Positions 57,426 to 64,000 of a stretch of 64,000 bases of DNA are shown piece by piece; positions within the stretch are counted from its first letter, which is position 1; each line of letters opens with the position of its first letter. The translations under genes and the position numbers were made by a program. Source of the DNA: Robertmurraya kyonggiensis (GTDB lineage Bacteria; Bacillota; Bacilli; Bacillales; Cytobacillaceae); assembly GCF_005116465.1 (NCBI RefSeq), contig NZ_SWBM01000001.1, positions 558,001-622,000 on the forward strand, given 5' to 3'. The notes beneath the pieces are model-generated. The model was not told where the DNA came from and made no database searches. It saw nothing but the letters and a program-made list of their open reading frames with translations.

Positions 57426-58454
57426 ATGAACAAGCGTTTTTATTTTCGATTTTTTTTCATATTACTGGTCTTATTTCTATTTTTCGCAACATTTTATAGT
57501 TTGCCTTATTACGTATCGAAGCCAGGTATGGCGAAAGAGTTGGAACCGATTATTGAGGTTGAAAATGGGTATGAAGAAGAAGGGAACTTTATGCTCACAA
57601 CGATTCGTATGGGAAAAGCAAATATATATTCTTACTTGATGGCTAAAGTAAGCGATTATCAAGAAATTTATCCTTTAGAGGCTGTTAGAGCGGAAGAGGA
57701 AACAGAAGAGGAATATAATGTACGACAACTGCATCTTATGGCTACATCCAAGCTTGCAGCCATTGAAGTAGCTTATAAAAAAGCTGGAATTCCGATTGAT
57801 TACAAATTTAATGGTGTCTATGTTTTAAATGTAGTTGAGGGAATGCCAGCGGATGGCAAACTTAAAGCAGGAGATCATATTTTTAAAATTGATGGAAATG
57901 AGTTTAAGTCCTCAGAAGAATTTATCAATTATGTAAGTGATAAATCAGCGGGTGATGAAATTACTTTGTCTTACTTGCGTGATGATAAAGAAGGAGAGGC
58001 AGTTATTAAGGTAGAGCCATTTCCAGATGACAAAACCCATGTTGGTGTCGGAATAGGTTTAGTTGATGATAAGGAATTGATCGTCGACCCAAGTGTTGAA
58101 ATAAATTCAGAAGAAATTGGTGGTCCTTCAGCTGGATTTATGTTCTCACTCGAAATTTATAATCAGCTTGTAGAAGAGGATTTAACTAGGGGTTATCAGA
58201 TTGCAGGAACTGGAACAATGGAAGCGGCTGGAGTTATTGGTCGAATCGGTGGGATTGAGCAAAAAATTGTAGCTGCCGATAAAGCGGGCGCAGAAATTTT
58301 CTTTGCGCCAAACGAAGAGGGAGCGGCGGATTCCAACTATAAGGCTGCTGTAAAAACAGCAAAAGATATTGGAACGAAAATGAAAATTGTTCCGGTTGAT
58401 ACATTTGATGAAGCAATCGATTATTTAGAAAATCTAGAACCAAAAAAGAAATAG
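57426..58454 (+). CDS. ylbL: Membrane-anchored PDZ-Lon-type protease YlbL
   Basis: A 342-residue serine protease: N-terminal helix (FFILLVLFLFFATFYSLPYY), a PDZ domain (about 125-200, MPADGKLKAGDHIFKIDG), and a C-terminal Lon (S16) proteolytic domain without ATPase. The catalytic Ser is S235 in GGPSAG and the Lys is K280 in GGIEQKI. In B. subtilis YlbL clears the SOS division inhibitor YneA together with CtpA. The start immediately follows the ylbK stop. Confidence 0.95.
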   Translation: MNKRFYFRFFFILLVLFLFFATFYSLPYYVSKPGMAKELEPIIEVENGYEEEGNFMLTTIRMGKANIYSYLMAKVSDYQEIYPLEAVRAEEETEEEYNVRQLHLMATSKLAAIEVAYKKAGIPIDYKFNGVYVLNVVEGMPADGKLKAGDHIFKIDGNEFKSSEEFINYVSDKSAGDEITLSYLRDDKEGEAVIKVEPFPDDKTHVGVGIGLVDDKELIVDPSVEINSEEIGGPSAGFMFSLEIYNQLVEEDLTRGYQIAGTGTMEAAGVIGRIGGIEQKIVAADKAGAEIFFAPNEEGAADSNYKAAVKTAKDIGTKMKIVPVDTFDEAIDYLENLEPKKK

Positions 58455-58461
58455 ATTAACA

Positions 58462-58496
58462 AAGAGGAAAGGCGTTTATAAAATGCCTTTCCTCTT
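58462..58496 (+). terminator. Terminator of ylbKL
   Basis: AAGAGGAAAGGC (58462-58473) pairs with GCCTTTCCTCTT (58485-58496). Confidence 0.8.
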
Positions 58497-58529
58497 GTTG
58501 TTTGGATTCTAAAGTCTGTTTGATATATG

Positions 58530-58733
58530 TCTTTTCTCAAACTTTGTTACTTTTGAAACAAAAATCAACGGCTTAATCTGTATTTTCAACGATAATTAGT
58601 CTAAAATCATTGAGAAAAGAGCTTGCAAATACAAATTAGAAACACTATTTGGCTATTTCTACGTTAAAATCGGCTGATAGCCAGCGGCCAACGGCATTAG
58701 GATTTTAACAACAATTTTTACGAAAATTACCTT
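58530..58733 (-). repeat. MITE-like repeat, copy B
   Basis: About 204 bp, the inverse of copy A at 53437-53669, with 40 identical bases at 58657-58696 and good similarity along the whole length. One end (minus-strand AAGGTAATTTTCGTAAAAAT) covers the last codon and stop codon of tmcAL. The other end lacks two bases of the terminal repeat. Confidence 0.75.
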
Positions 58734-59944
58734 GTTATATAAATGGGTGGTTGTTTGTATTCCATCTCTAACAAAGCTTGCTGCATCTCTTTAGATGCTC
58801 CCAGGGCATATATTCTTGATGCACGCACGTCAAGGGTAATATCATCTTGTTGAAAGGATGATAATTTTGATACAAGAGGAAGCGGTACTTGGCCCTTCCA
58901 TTTATTTAAATACAATCTCCCTGTATCGTTCATCGCAAGTAGGCGAATATAAGAAGGGTTCGACATTCTTTGTCTCATCTCAGCAGTGGATGTGTTAGTT
59001 AAAATATGAGTGCACATTCTTTGGAGTTTTGTCCAGGTATATCTTTTGGTTTTCATACGAGTCATAAAGTCATAAAAAGAATTAGCTTCGAGGGCAGCTG
59101 TAATCACTCGATTTTCTAATCCTTCATCCACTTCATAAATATTTTTAAGTTCTTCGGTTGATGCTTGTAGAATACGAAAACGTAAATAGGTCCAATAATT
59201 TTCCCATTGATGAAATTGGTGATAATTCCTAGAGTATTCATGTAAGAGGGTAGCAGTTGTTTTTGGAACATAGGGTTCTATTTCTTCAAGTGTCCCACTT
59301 TGCGCGAACATAGCTTTACGAATACTTGTAGCGCTGGCTATAGTTGCAGATGTGAAATCCTCATCGTGGTAGTTCGCGTTCGTTCTTGAGACTGTTAAGG
59401 CTTCCATATCGAGATTCAAATCTTTTATTGCTTTCACATATTGGAAACCCAGTATATTATTTGGCTTTGAAAGGTCAACGATTGATTCAGGTGGTTGAAG
59501 CTCCAAAAAGGCTCGAGAAAGGGCTGTTGGATAACTTACCCCTTGATCAATATGAAATTTTATTTTATGATCATATTCTTGTTTATTCGATTCAAGAAAG
59601 TCGAGAGTTGCCCAAAAATCATCAATTTTGCCAGATTCACTGCCAAAGCATACGCTATCACAACCAATCGCTCCTAAGAGTGAAATTGCTCCAAAGGCGA
59701 AGGTGTCTGCTTTTTGTGTGGCAAACTGGTATGGAAGCTCGATTACTAGGTCAACGCCGGCCAAAACAGCCATTTGGGCACGTACCCACTTTGGTAAGAG
59801 AGCAGGTTCCCCTCTTTGGAGAAACTGACCACTCATTACGGCGATAACGACATCGGCCTGTGATTTTTTTCTAGTTTCTTCTAGGTGAAAAGCGTGTCCA
59901 TTATGGAAAGGGTTATACTCAACGACTACACCGACAGCTTTCAT
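58727..59944 (-). CDS. tmcAL: tRNA(Met) cytidine acetate ligase TmcAL
   Basis: A 405-residue HIGH-type nucleotidyltransferase (YlbM of B. subtilis) that uses acetate and ATP to make N4-acetylcytidine at the wobble base of elongator tRNA-Met. The HNGH motif (14-17) follows VVEYNPF; MSGQFLQRGEPALLPKW and GFQYVKAI are typical. Its stop codon lies inside a repeat element (see copy B), so the C terminus may have been trimmed; B. subtilis YlbM is somewhat longer, by about ten residues. No gene partner on this strand. Confidence 0.95.
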   Translation of the reverse strand: MKAVGVVVEYNPFHNGHAFHLEETRKKSQADVVIAVMSGQFLQRGEPALLPKWVRAQMAVLAGVDLVIELPYQFATQKADTFAFGAISLLGAIGCDSVCFGSESGKIDDFWATLDFLESNKQEYDHKIKFHIDQGVSYPTALSRAFLELQPPESIVDLSKPNNILGFQYVKAIKDLNLDMEALTVSRTNANYHDEDFTSATIASATSIRKAMFAQSGTLEEIEPYVPKTTATLLHEYSRNYHQFHQWENYWTYLRFRILQASTEELKNIYEVDEGLENRVITAALEANSFYDFMTRMKTKRYTWTKLQRMCTHILTNTSTAEMRQRMSNPSYIRLLAMNDTGRLYLNKWKGQVPLPLVSKLSSFQQDDITLDVRASRIYALGASKEMQQALLEMEYKQPPIYITR

Positions 59945-60133
59945 TGCACTACTCCTTATTTCATTTTGAATGTAAAAAAATAATATACTTCTATAGAGAA
60001 AAATTTTTTAGTTTGAAATCTTTGTTGGTTTTCTAATTGAATCTTTATATATTGTGAAATCGAGTTCGATTATGTATTATGTATTGATTAAAGTATCTTA
60101 GTAATGACTACATTATAGTGTAAAGAAAAAATA

Positions 60134-60162
60134 TTGACAAATAATTATAGGAAAGCTATAAT
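60134..60162 (+). promoter_or_regulatory. Consensus sigma-A promoter of ylbN-rpmF
   Basis: TTGACA (60134-60139), exactly 17 bp, and TATAAT (60157-60162): a perfect consensus promoter, 28 bp before the ylbN start. High expression fits a ribosomal protein operon. Confidence 0.93.
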
Positions 60163-60189
60163 AACCTTTGTTGCCTTGGGGTGATTCGT

Positions 60190-60714
60190 ATGAAATGGAC
60201 ATTAAGTCAGTTACAAAAATATCGAAGCAAGGATTATCCTATTGATGAAGTTGTGAACCTTGATGAGATAAAGGAAATCGACCCGAACATACGGGAGGTA
60301 TCCCCTATCCATATTACAGGTCGAGCTGATATTGACTCATCAAAAGTTACGTTTCATCTTAAAATAGAAGGACATTTAGTCCTCCCTTGTTCTCGTACAT
60401 TAGTTGACGTGAATTATCCAATTGATGTAGAAACAACTGAAACTTTCCTCTTAAAAGGTTTGGATTATGAAACCGAAGAGGAAGTTCATCAAGTTAAAGG
60501 AGAAGTAATTGACCTTGAACCGGTCTTACAAGAAATCCTTTTACTAGAAGTACCAATACAAGTTTTTGCTGACGAAGGTTCAAGCGAGAAAGGGGCTCCA
60601 CAATCAGGTAATGATTGGGAAGTCATTTTTGAGCAAAAGAAAGACAAGATTGACCCGCGTTTAGCAGGACTTGCAAAACTACTTGATCAAAATGATCCTT
60701 CTTCTCATTCATAG
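60190..60714 (+). CDS. ylbN: YceD/DUF177 family protein YlbN
   Basis: A 174-residue protein of the DUF177 (YceD) family, which almost always precedes rpmF; family members influence 23S rRNA levels or large-subunit assembly. It includes the usual hydrophilic core (HLKIEGHLVLPCSRTLVDVN; VIDLEPVLQEILLLEVPIQV) and an acidic C-terminal tail with DPRLAGLAKLL. The ATG at 60190 follows TTGGGGTGA; an ATT-started extension is not supported. Confidence 0.94.
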   Translation: MKWTLSQLQKYRSKDYPIDEVVNLDEIKEIDPNIREVSPIHITGRADIDSSKVTFHLKIEGHLVLPCSRTLVDVNYPIDVETTETFLLKGLDYETEEEVHQVKGEVIDLEPVLQEILLLEVPIQVFADEGSSEKGAPQSGNDWEVIFEQKKDKIDPRLAGLAKLLDQNDPSSHS

Positions 60715-60789
60715 TAATGGAAGAAACAAGAGACAGTTGGAGACCTAGTCTTCATGACTTTCTTAATTCTCTTTAAGGAGGTGGGAATA

Positions 60790-60963
60790 ATGGCTGTACC
60801 TTTTAGAAGAACTTCTAAAACTGCGAAAAGAAAACGTCGTACTCATTTTAAGCTACAGGTACCAGGTATGGTAGAATGCCCAAACTGTGGTGAGATGAAA
60901 CTTGCTCACCGTGTATGTAAAGCTTGTGGAACATACAAAGGAAAAGAAGTTGTAAACGACTAA
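60790..60963 (+). CDS. rpmF: 50S ribosomal protein L32
   Basis: The 57-residue L32 with an intact zinc ribbon: C30, C33 (CPNC) and C43, C46 (CKAC). This is the zinc-containing C+ form, so it is not a zinc-sparing paralogue. AAGGAGGTGGG precedes the ATG at 60790. Partner of ylbN. Confidence 0.98.
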   Translation: MAVPFRRTSKTAKRKRRTHFKLQVPGMVECPNCGEMKLAHRVCKACGTYKGKEVVND

Positions 60964-60979
60964 TATTGACTTTAAGATA

Positions 60980-61009
60980 AAAAGCACAGGAATTCATTCC
61001 TGTGCTTTT
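60980..61009 (+). terminator. Terminator of ylbN-rpmF
   Basis: AAAAGCACAGGAAT (60980-60993) and ATTCCTGTGCTTTT (60996-61009) form a 14-bp stem with a 2-base apparent loop. Confidence 0.92.
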
Positions 61010-61041
61010 GTCGTTATATAGAATTAAAGGTAGGGTAGCTT

Positions 61042-61797
61042 ATGGACTCATACAAAATGGAAGAGCGGGAAAATGGTGTCCTGCTGTTTACAATAACAAG
61101 AGAAGAAAAACGTAATGCAGTCAATTATGAAGTGATGGAAGGTTTGGAGAAAGCGATTCGATTAGCGCATGAACCCAATATTAGGGCCTTGGTGATTACG
61201 GGTACTGGAGAGAAAGCTTTTTGCTCAGGTGGCGATTTATCGGTATTTCATGAATTAAGAACTGAGGAACAAGCCTATCAAATGCTTTCAAAAATGGGAG
61301 AGAACTTATTTAATCTGGCGATGCTTCCGAAGCCGTCCATTGCACTTATTAATGGTATAGCAGTTGGTGGAGGTTGTGAGATTGCTGCGGCATGTGACTT
61401 CAGAATTGCTCGAAAAGGAATTAGTGCTGGATTTATCCAGGGAAATCTAGCTATAACAACAGGTTGGGGTGGTGGCACTCTCTTATTGGAACGATTGCCT
61501 GTATCTAATGGAATGAAGATGCTTGTTGAAGCGAGAAAGTATACGGTGGATGAGCTAATAGAGTTAGGTTTTATTCAGTACATATATGAAGGAGCCCCAT
61601 CAGAAGGCTTACGTGCGGCAATGGAGACAACCTTTCTATTAGAAGGTGACGTACTAGGAGCTTACAAAGAAATGCTGATTCAAAAATGGGAAATGTCCAA
61701 GTTGAAAGAAAGAATAGAAAATGAAATTCGCAACTGTGCAATTTTGTGGGCAAGCGAAGCGCATCATAAGCAAGTGGAAAAATTTCTAGGAAATTAA
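61042..61797 (+). CDS. Enoyl-CoA hydratase/isomerase family protein
   Basis: A 251-residue crotonase-fold protein. The oxyanion-hole segments are AFCSGGDLSVF (about 60-70) and the GIAVGGGCEIAAACDFR stretch (about 109-125). The usual hydratase Glu pair is only partly matched (region GNLAITTGWGGGTLL), so the reaction (hydratase, isomerase or hydrolase) is uncertain. Spaced 78 bp after rpmF beyond a terminator. Inserted between rpmF and ylbO compared with B. subtilis. Confidence 0.88.
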   Translation: MDSYKMEERENGVLLFTITREEKRNAVNYEVMEGLEKAIRLAHEPNIRALVITGTGEKAFCSGGDLSVFHELRTEEQAYQMLSKMGENLFNLAMLPKPSIALINGIAVGGGCEIAAACDFRIARKGISAGFIQGNLAITTGWGGGTLLLERLPVSNGMKMLVEARKYTVDELIELGFIQYIYEGAPSEGLRAAMETTFLLEGDVLGAYKEMLIQKWEMSKLKERIENEIRNCAILWASEAHHKQVEKFLGN

Positions 61798-61893
61798 ATA
61801 TATTTCACTCAGAGAAATAAGTTTTATCAGTCTATCTCTTCTAGTAGATGCATATGTATGAATAAATACAAATAAACTAGGAGGGATTTTCTT

Positions 61894-62496
61894 ATGCCCA
61901 CAAACCGTCAAGATGCCTGGTCTAACGATGAAGATTTACTACTTGCTGAAGTAGTTTTAAGGCATATCCGCGAAGGGGGAACCCAACTTCAAGCCTTTGA
62001 AGAAGTGGGGAAGCAGTTATCAAGAACGGCGGCAGCGTGTGGATTCCGTTGGAATTCTTATGTTCGCAAGCAATATAAATCAGGAATTGAGCTTGCAAAA
62101 AAACAGCGTAAGGAACAAAGAAAGCAAGCGCAAGGTACTGTTGAAGAAAAATTAGTACCGGAAGAAATTACCTCTTCTGTAACCCAGAATGAAGAGAAGG
62201 TTACAACGATTGATTTTGATGATTTAGTCAGTTTCCTAAAGGTGCTCTATCAAAAATTGGAAAATACAGATGGGCAATCTGAAAAAATACATGAATTAGA
62301 ACAGAAGGTATATACTTTATCGGCTGAGAAAGAAAAGCTGTTGAATGAATTGCAGACGATAGAACAAGATTATAAGGCTCTAATAGAAATAATGGAAAGA
62401 GCAAGAAAAATGGTTGTCTTGCAGGAAGAAGATCGCCAGCAGAAGGTTAAATTCCAGATGGATAAGAATGGAAACTTAGAACGAATTGAAAAATAG
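61894..62496 (+). CDS. ylbO: RsfA-family sporulation transcription regulator YlbO
   Basis: A 200-residue protein with an N-terminal Myb/SANT-like DNA-binding region ([20 protein letters not shown], then [15 protein letters not shown]) and a C-terminal coiled coil (about 130-185). It is the RsfA family; RsfA tunes sigma-F genes in the forespore and YlbO is a sigma-E-dependent paralogue in the mother cell. GGAGGG precedes the ATG. Confidence 0.93.
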   Translation: MPTNRQDAWSNDEDLLLAEVVLRHIREGGTQLQAFEEVGKQLSRTAAACGFRWNSYVRKQYKSGIELAKKQRKEQRKQAQGTVEEKLVPEEITSSVTQNEEKVTTIDFDDLVSFLKVLYQKLENTDGQSEKIHELEQKVYTLSAEKEKLLNELQTIEQDYKALIEIMERARKMVVLQEEDRQQKVKFQMDKNGNLERIEK

Positions 62497-62503
62497 CCAA
62501 ATT

Positions 62504-62530
62504 AAAAAGCGGACATTGAGTCCGCTTTTT
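62504..62530. terminator. Bidirectional terminator between ylbO and ylbP
   Basis: AAAAAGCGGAC (62504-62514) pairs with GTCCGCTTTTT (62520-62530); the last base overlaps the ylbP stop codon. Confidence 0.92.
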
Positions 62531-62988
62531 TAGATGGTTTCAGGGAACCAAAAAAGTGGGTTTTCTCCTCTGTCTCTTGCCATATCATATTGGACAGAAG
62601 TGAAGCCCATTTTCTCCCAAAATTCCTTAGATCTCATTCGTGCATTTGTTCGGATAGGTAAGTTCTTTCCTTTAGCATAATCGACTAGTGCTGTGCCGTA
62701 GCCTTTTCCTTGATAATCAGGCAACACTTCGAGTTTCCAAAGTTCTAAGAAATCATGAGGCGGTTCAAAATAATGATTAAATTTTGCATCTACTTTATAC
62801 AAGCTCATTCTTGCCACTAAAGTATCTCCAAAATATATCCCGTAAAAAGGAGATTCGCTATCATTGTCAATGATGTTTGCTTCTAGATCCTCAAGCATGG
62901 AAAGCTCCTGCAAGCCATATTCCTTGAATCTTTTAAACTCCTCTAATGTCTTGTAGTTTACTTTTAATTTCTCTACTTTGAAGTCCAT
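62530..62988 (-). CDS. ylbP: GNAT-type N-acetyltransferase YlbP
   Basis: A 152-residue acetyltransferase of the GNAT fold; the acetyl-CoA loop is VLPDYQGKGYGTALV (motif A). Conserved family ends are EELSML-like QELSMLEDLEANI and DMARDRGENPLFWFPE. The ATG at 62988 has GAGGGGG 6 bases upstream; the ATG at 62994 would be too close to it. The substrate is unknown. Confidence 0.93.
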   Translation of the reverse strand: MDFKVEKLKVNYKTLEEFKRFKEYGLQELSMLEDLEANIIDNDSESPFYGIYFGDTLVARMSLYKVDAKFNHYFEPPHDFLELWKLEVLPDYQGKGYGTALVDYAKGKNLPIRTNARMRSKEFWEKMGFTSVQYDMARDRGENPLFWFPETI

Positions 62989-63202
62989 GTGCATCCCCCT
63001 CAGTCCTACTTGGTCGTGACTCCCTTTTAATTATATATTCATTATATAATAAAAATACAGAAAATACTTACAAAAGAAAAGGAGATTTGCTTTTTCTTAG
63101 TGAAATTGCCTCTATTAATCGGACAAAATTTAAGCTCTTTGATAAAATAGGATTATTACTATAGTCCGATTGTGTGAAATTATAATTTTTTGAGGCGATA
63201 TT

Positions 63203-64000
63203 ATGAAAATTGCAGTTATCGGTGGCGGCTCCATTGGTCTATTATTTTCTTATTGTTTACATAAGCATCATGAGGTTACTTTGTATGTAAGGAATCCTTT
63301 GCAAAGAGAAAGAATTGCGTCTGAAGGAGTTGTTCTTCAAAGTAAACAAAAGACTAGGAAAGCAGATGTCCAGGTAAGACTTATTTCTGAATGGGGCAAT
63401 CAAGATGAGGAACTCTCCATCATTTGTGTGAAGCAATATCAGCTAGAAGGACTTTTAAGAAATGCTAGTCTTCCTACTAATCATCCATATTTATTTCTTC
63501 AAAATGGAATGGCGCATTTAAAATGGGTCGACCGATTTAATTTAACTGTTGTAATGGTTGGGACTGTAGAGCACGGAGCATATCGAGTGAATGAGAACAC
63601 TGTCGCCCATACTGGCGTTGGCAGAACTAATATTGCTTTTTATAAAGGAAAAAATGACGAACTCATTCACTCCTTTGTAAAACCAATGTCTGAAACCTTT
63701 CCGGTTCAAATAGAAGACGATTATAAACTTATGCTACAAAAAAAGTTGGTTGTAAATGCGCTGATTAATCCATTAACAGCTGTGTTGAAGGTAAACAACG
63801 GTCGCCTTCTTGAAAACGTGCATTATTTTCATATTTTCAATGAGTTGTTTAACGAAATAAAAGAGATTTTGGAGCTAGAAGAGGAACAAGTATATTACGA
63901 AAATACTCTTAATGTGTGTCGAAATACAAGTCAAAATCGCTCATCGATGTTAAAGGATATCGAGGAAGGACGACAGACGGAAATTGACGCGATCTTAGGG
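63203..64000 (+). CDS. panE: 2-dehydropantoate 2-reductase, 3' end beyond window
   Basis: The first 266 residues of ketopantoate reductase (ylbQ/panE), which reduces 2-dehydropantoate to pantoate with NADPH for pantothenate and CoA synthesis. The Rossmann motif IGGGSIG is at about 6-12; ICVKQYQ, LFLQNGMAH and the catalytic-lysine region LQKKLVVNALINPLTAV follow. GAGGCG lies 5-6 bases before the ATG. The frame is open to the window edge, so only the C terminus is missing. coaD of the same pathway is 8 kb upstream. Confidence 0.95.
   Translation, partial: MKIAVIGGGSIGLLFSYCLHKHHEVTLYVRNPLQRERIASEGVVLQSKQKTRKADVQVRLISEWGNQDEELSIICVKQYQLEGLLRNASLPTNHPYLFLQNGMAHLKWVDRFNLTVVMVGTVEHGAYRVNENTVAHTGVGRTNIAFYKGKNDELIHSFVKPMSETFPVQIEDDYKLMLQKKLVVNALINPLTAVLKVNNGRLLENVHYFHIFNELFNEIKEILELEEEQVYYENTLNVCRNTSQNRSSMLKDIEEGRQTEIDAILG

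Overview
The window looks like a core-chromosome segment of a low-GC, endospore-forming Bacillaceae bacterium. Gene content and order follow the Bacillus subtilis stretch from ktrC/rnjA to ylbQ very closely. Spore-related families are present (ylaJ, ylbJ, the RsfA-like ylbO, ylbD, ylbE). Shine-Dalgarno sites are strong, intrinsic terminators are plentiful, and many genes start with TTG or GTG. No phage, transposase, CRISPR array, rRNA or tRNA was seen.

Layout. 0-4.7 kb: a heterodimeric ABC exporter (first gene cut by the window edge), a DUF4349-type lipoprotein and the K+ channel gating subunit ktrC. 4.7-7.8 kb, minus strand: rpoY-rnjA, a 23-codon gene not previously framed, and def. 8.0-14.4 kb: ykyA, then the pyruvate dehydrogenase operon pdhABCD behind a long structured leader. 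14.6-19.1 kb: small lipoproteins, a polysaccharide deacetylase, the dual-function sRNA SR1 with its peptide SR1P, and speA. 19.3-28.1 kb: the yktA-suhB and ylaF-ylaN housekeeping genes, including typA and the PIN-PhoH protein. 28.3-41.6 kb: ftsW, pyruvate carboxylase, heme A synthesis (ctaA, ctaB), the caa3 oxidase operon ctaCDEF, ctaG and a DUF420/CtaM protein. 41.8-45.8 kb: an accessory ascorbate-type PTS with its own PRD regulator, inserted between the cta and ylb blocks. 46-64 kb: the ylb block (ylbA to ylbQ, with rsmD, coaD, tmcAL and rpmF) plus a few lineage-specific genes.

The genes serve central metabolism (pyruvate to acetyl-CoA or oxaloacetate), respiration, RNA processing, cell division and sporulation. 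SR1P binds GapA in B. subtilis, so the sr1-pdh neighbourhood ties glycolysis to RNA turnover.

Most interesting non-routine signals: a pair of inverted, MITE-like 200-230 bp repeats flanking rsmD-ylbL, one of which supplies the stop codon of tmcAL; two copies of a second, bcr-like repeat; a perfect 18-bp palindrome in operator position at pdhA; an apparent CTG start codon in ylbC; a structured RNA upstream of rsmD that could be read from either strand; several very short ORFs with good ribosome-binding sites; and complementary active-site degeneration in the two ABC half-transporters. I found no clearly new multi-gene system. All family names rest on recognition of sequence and gene order, not on database searches.
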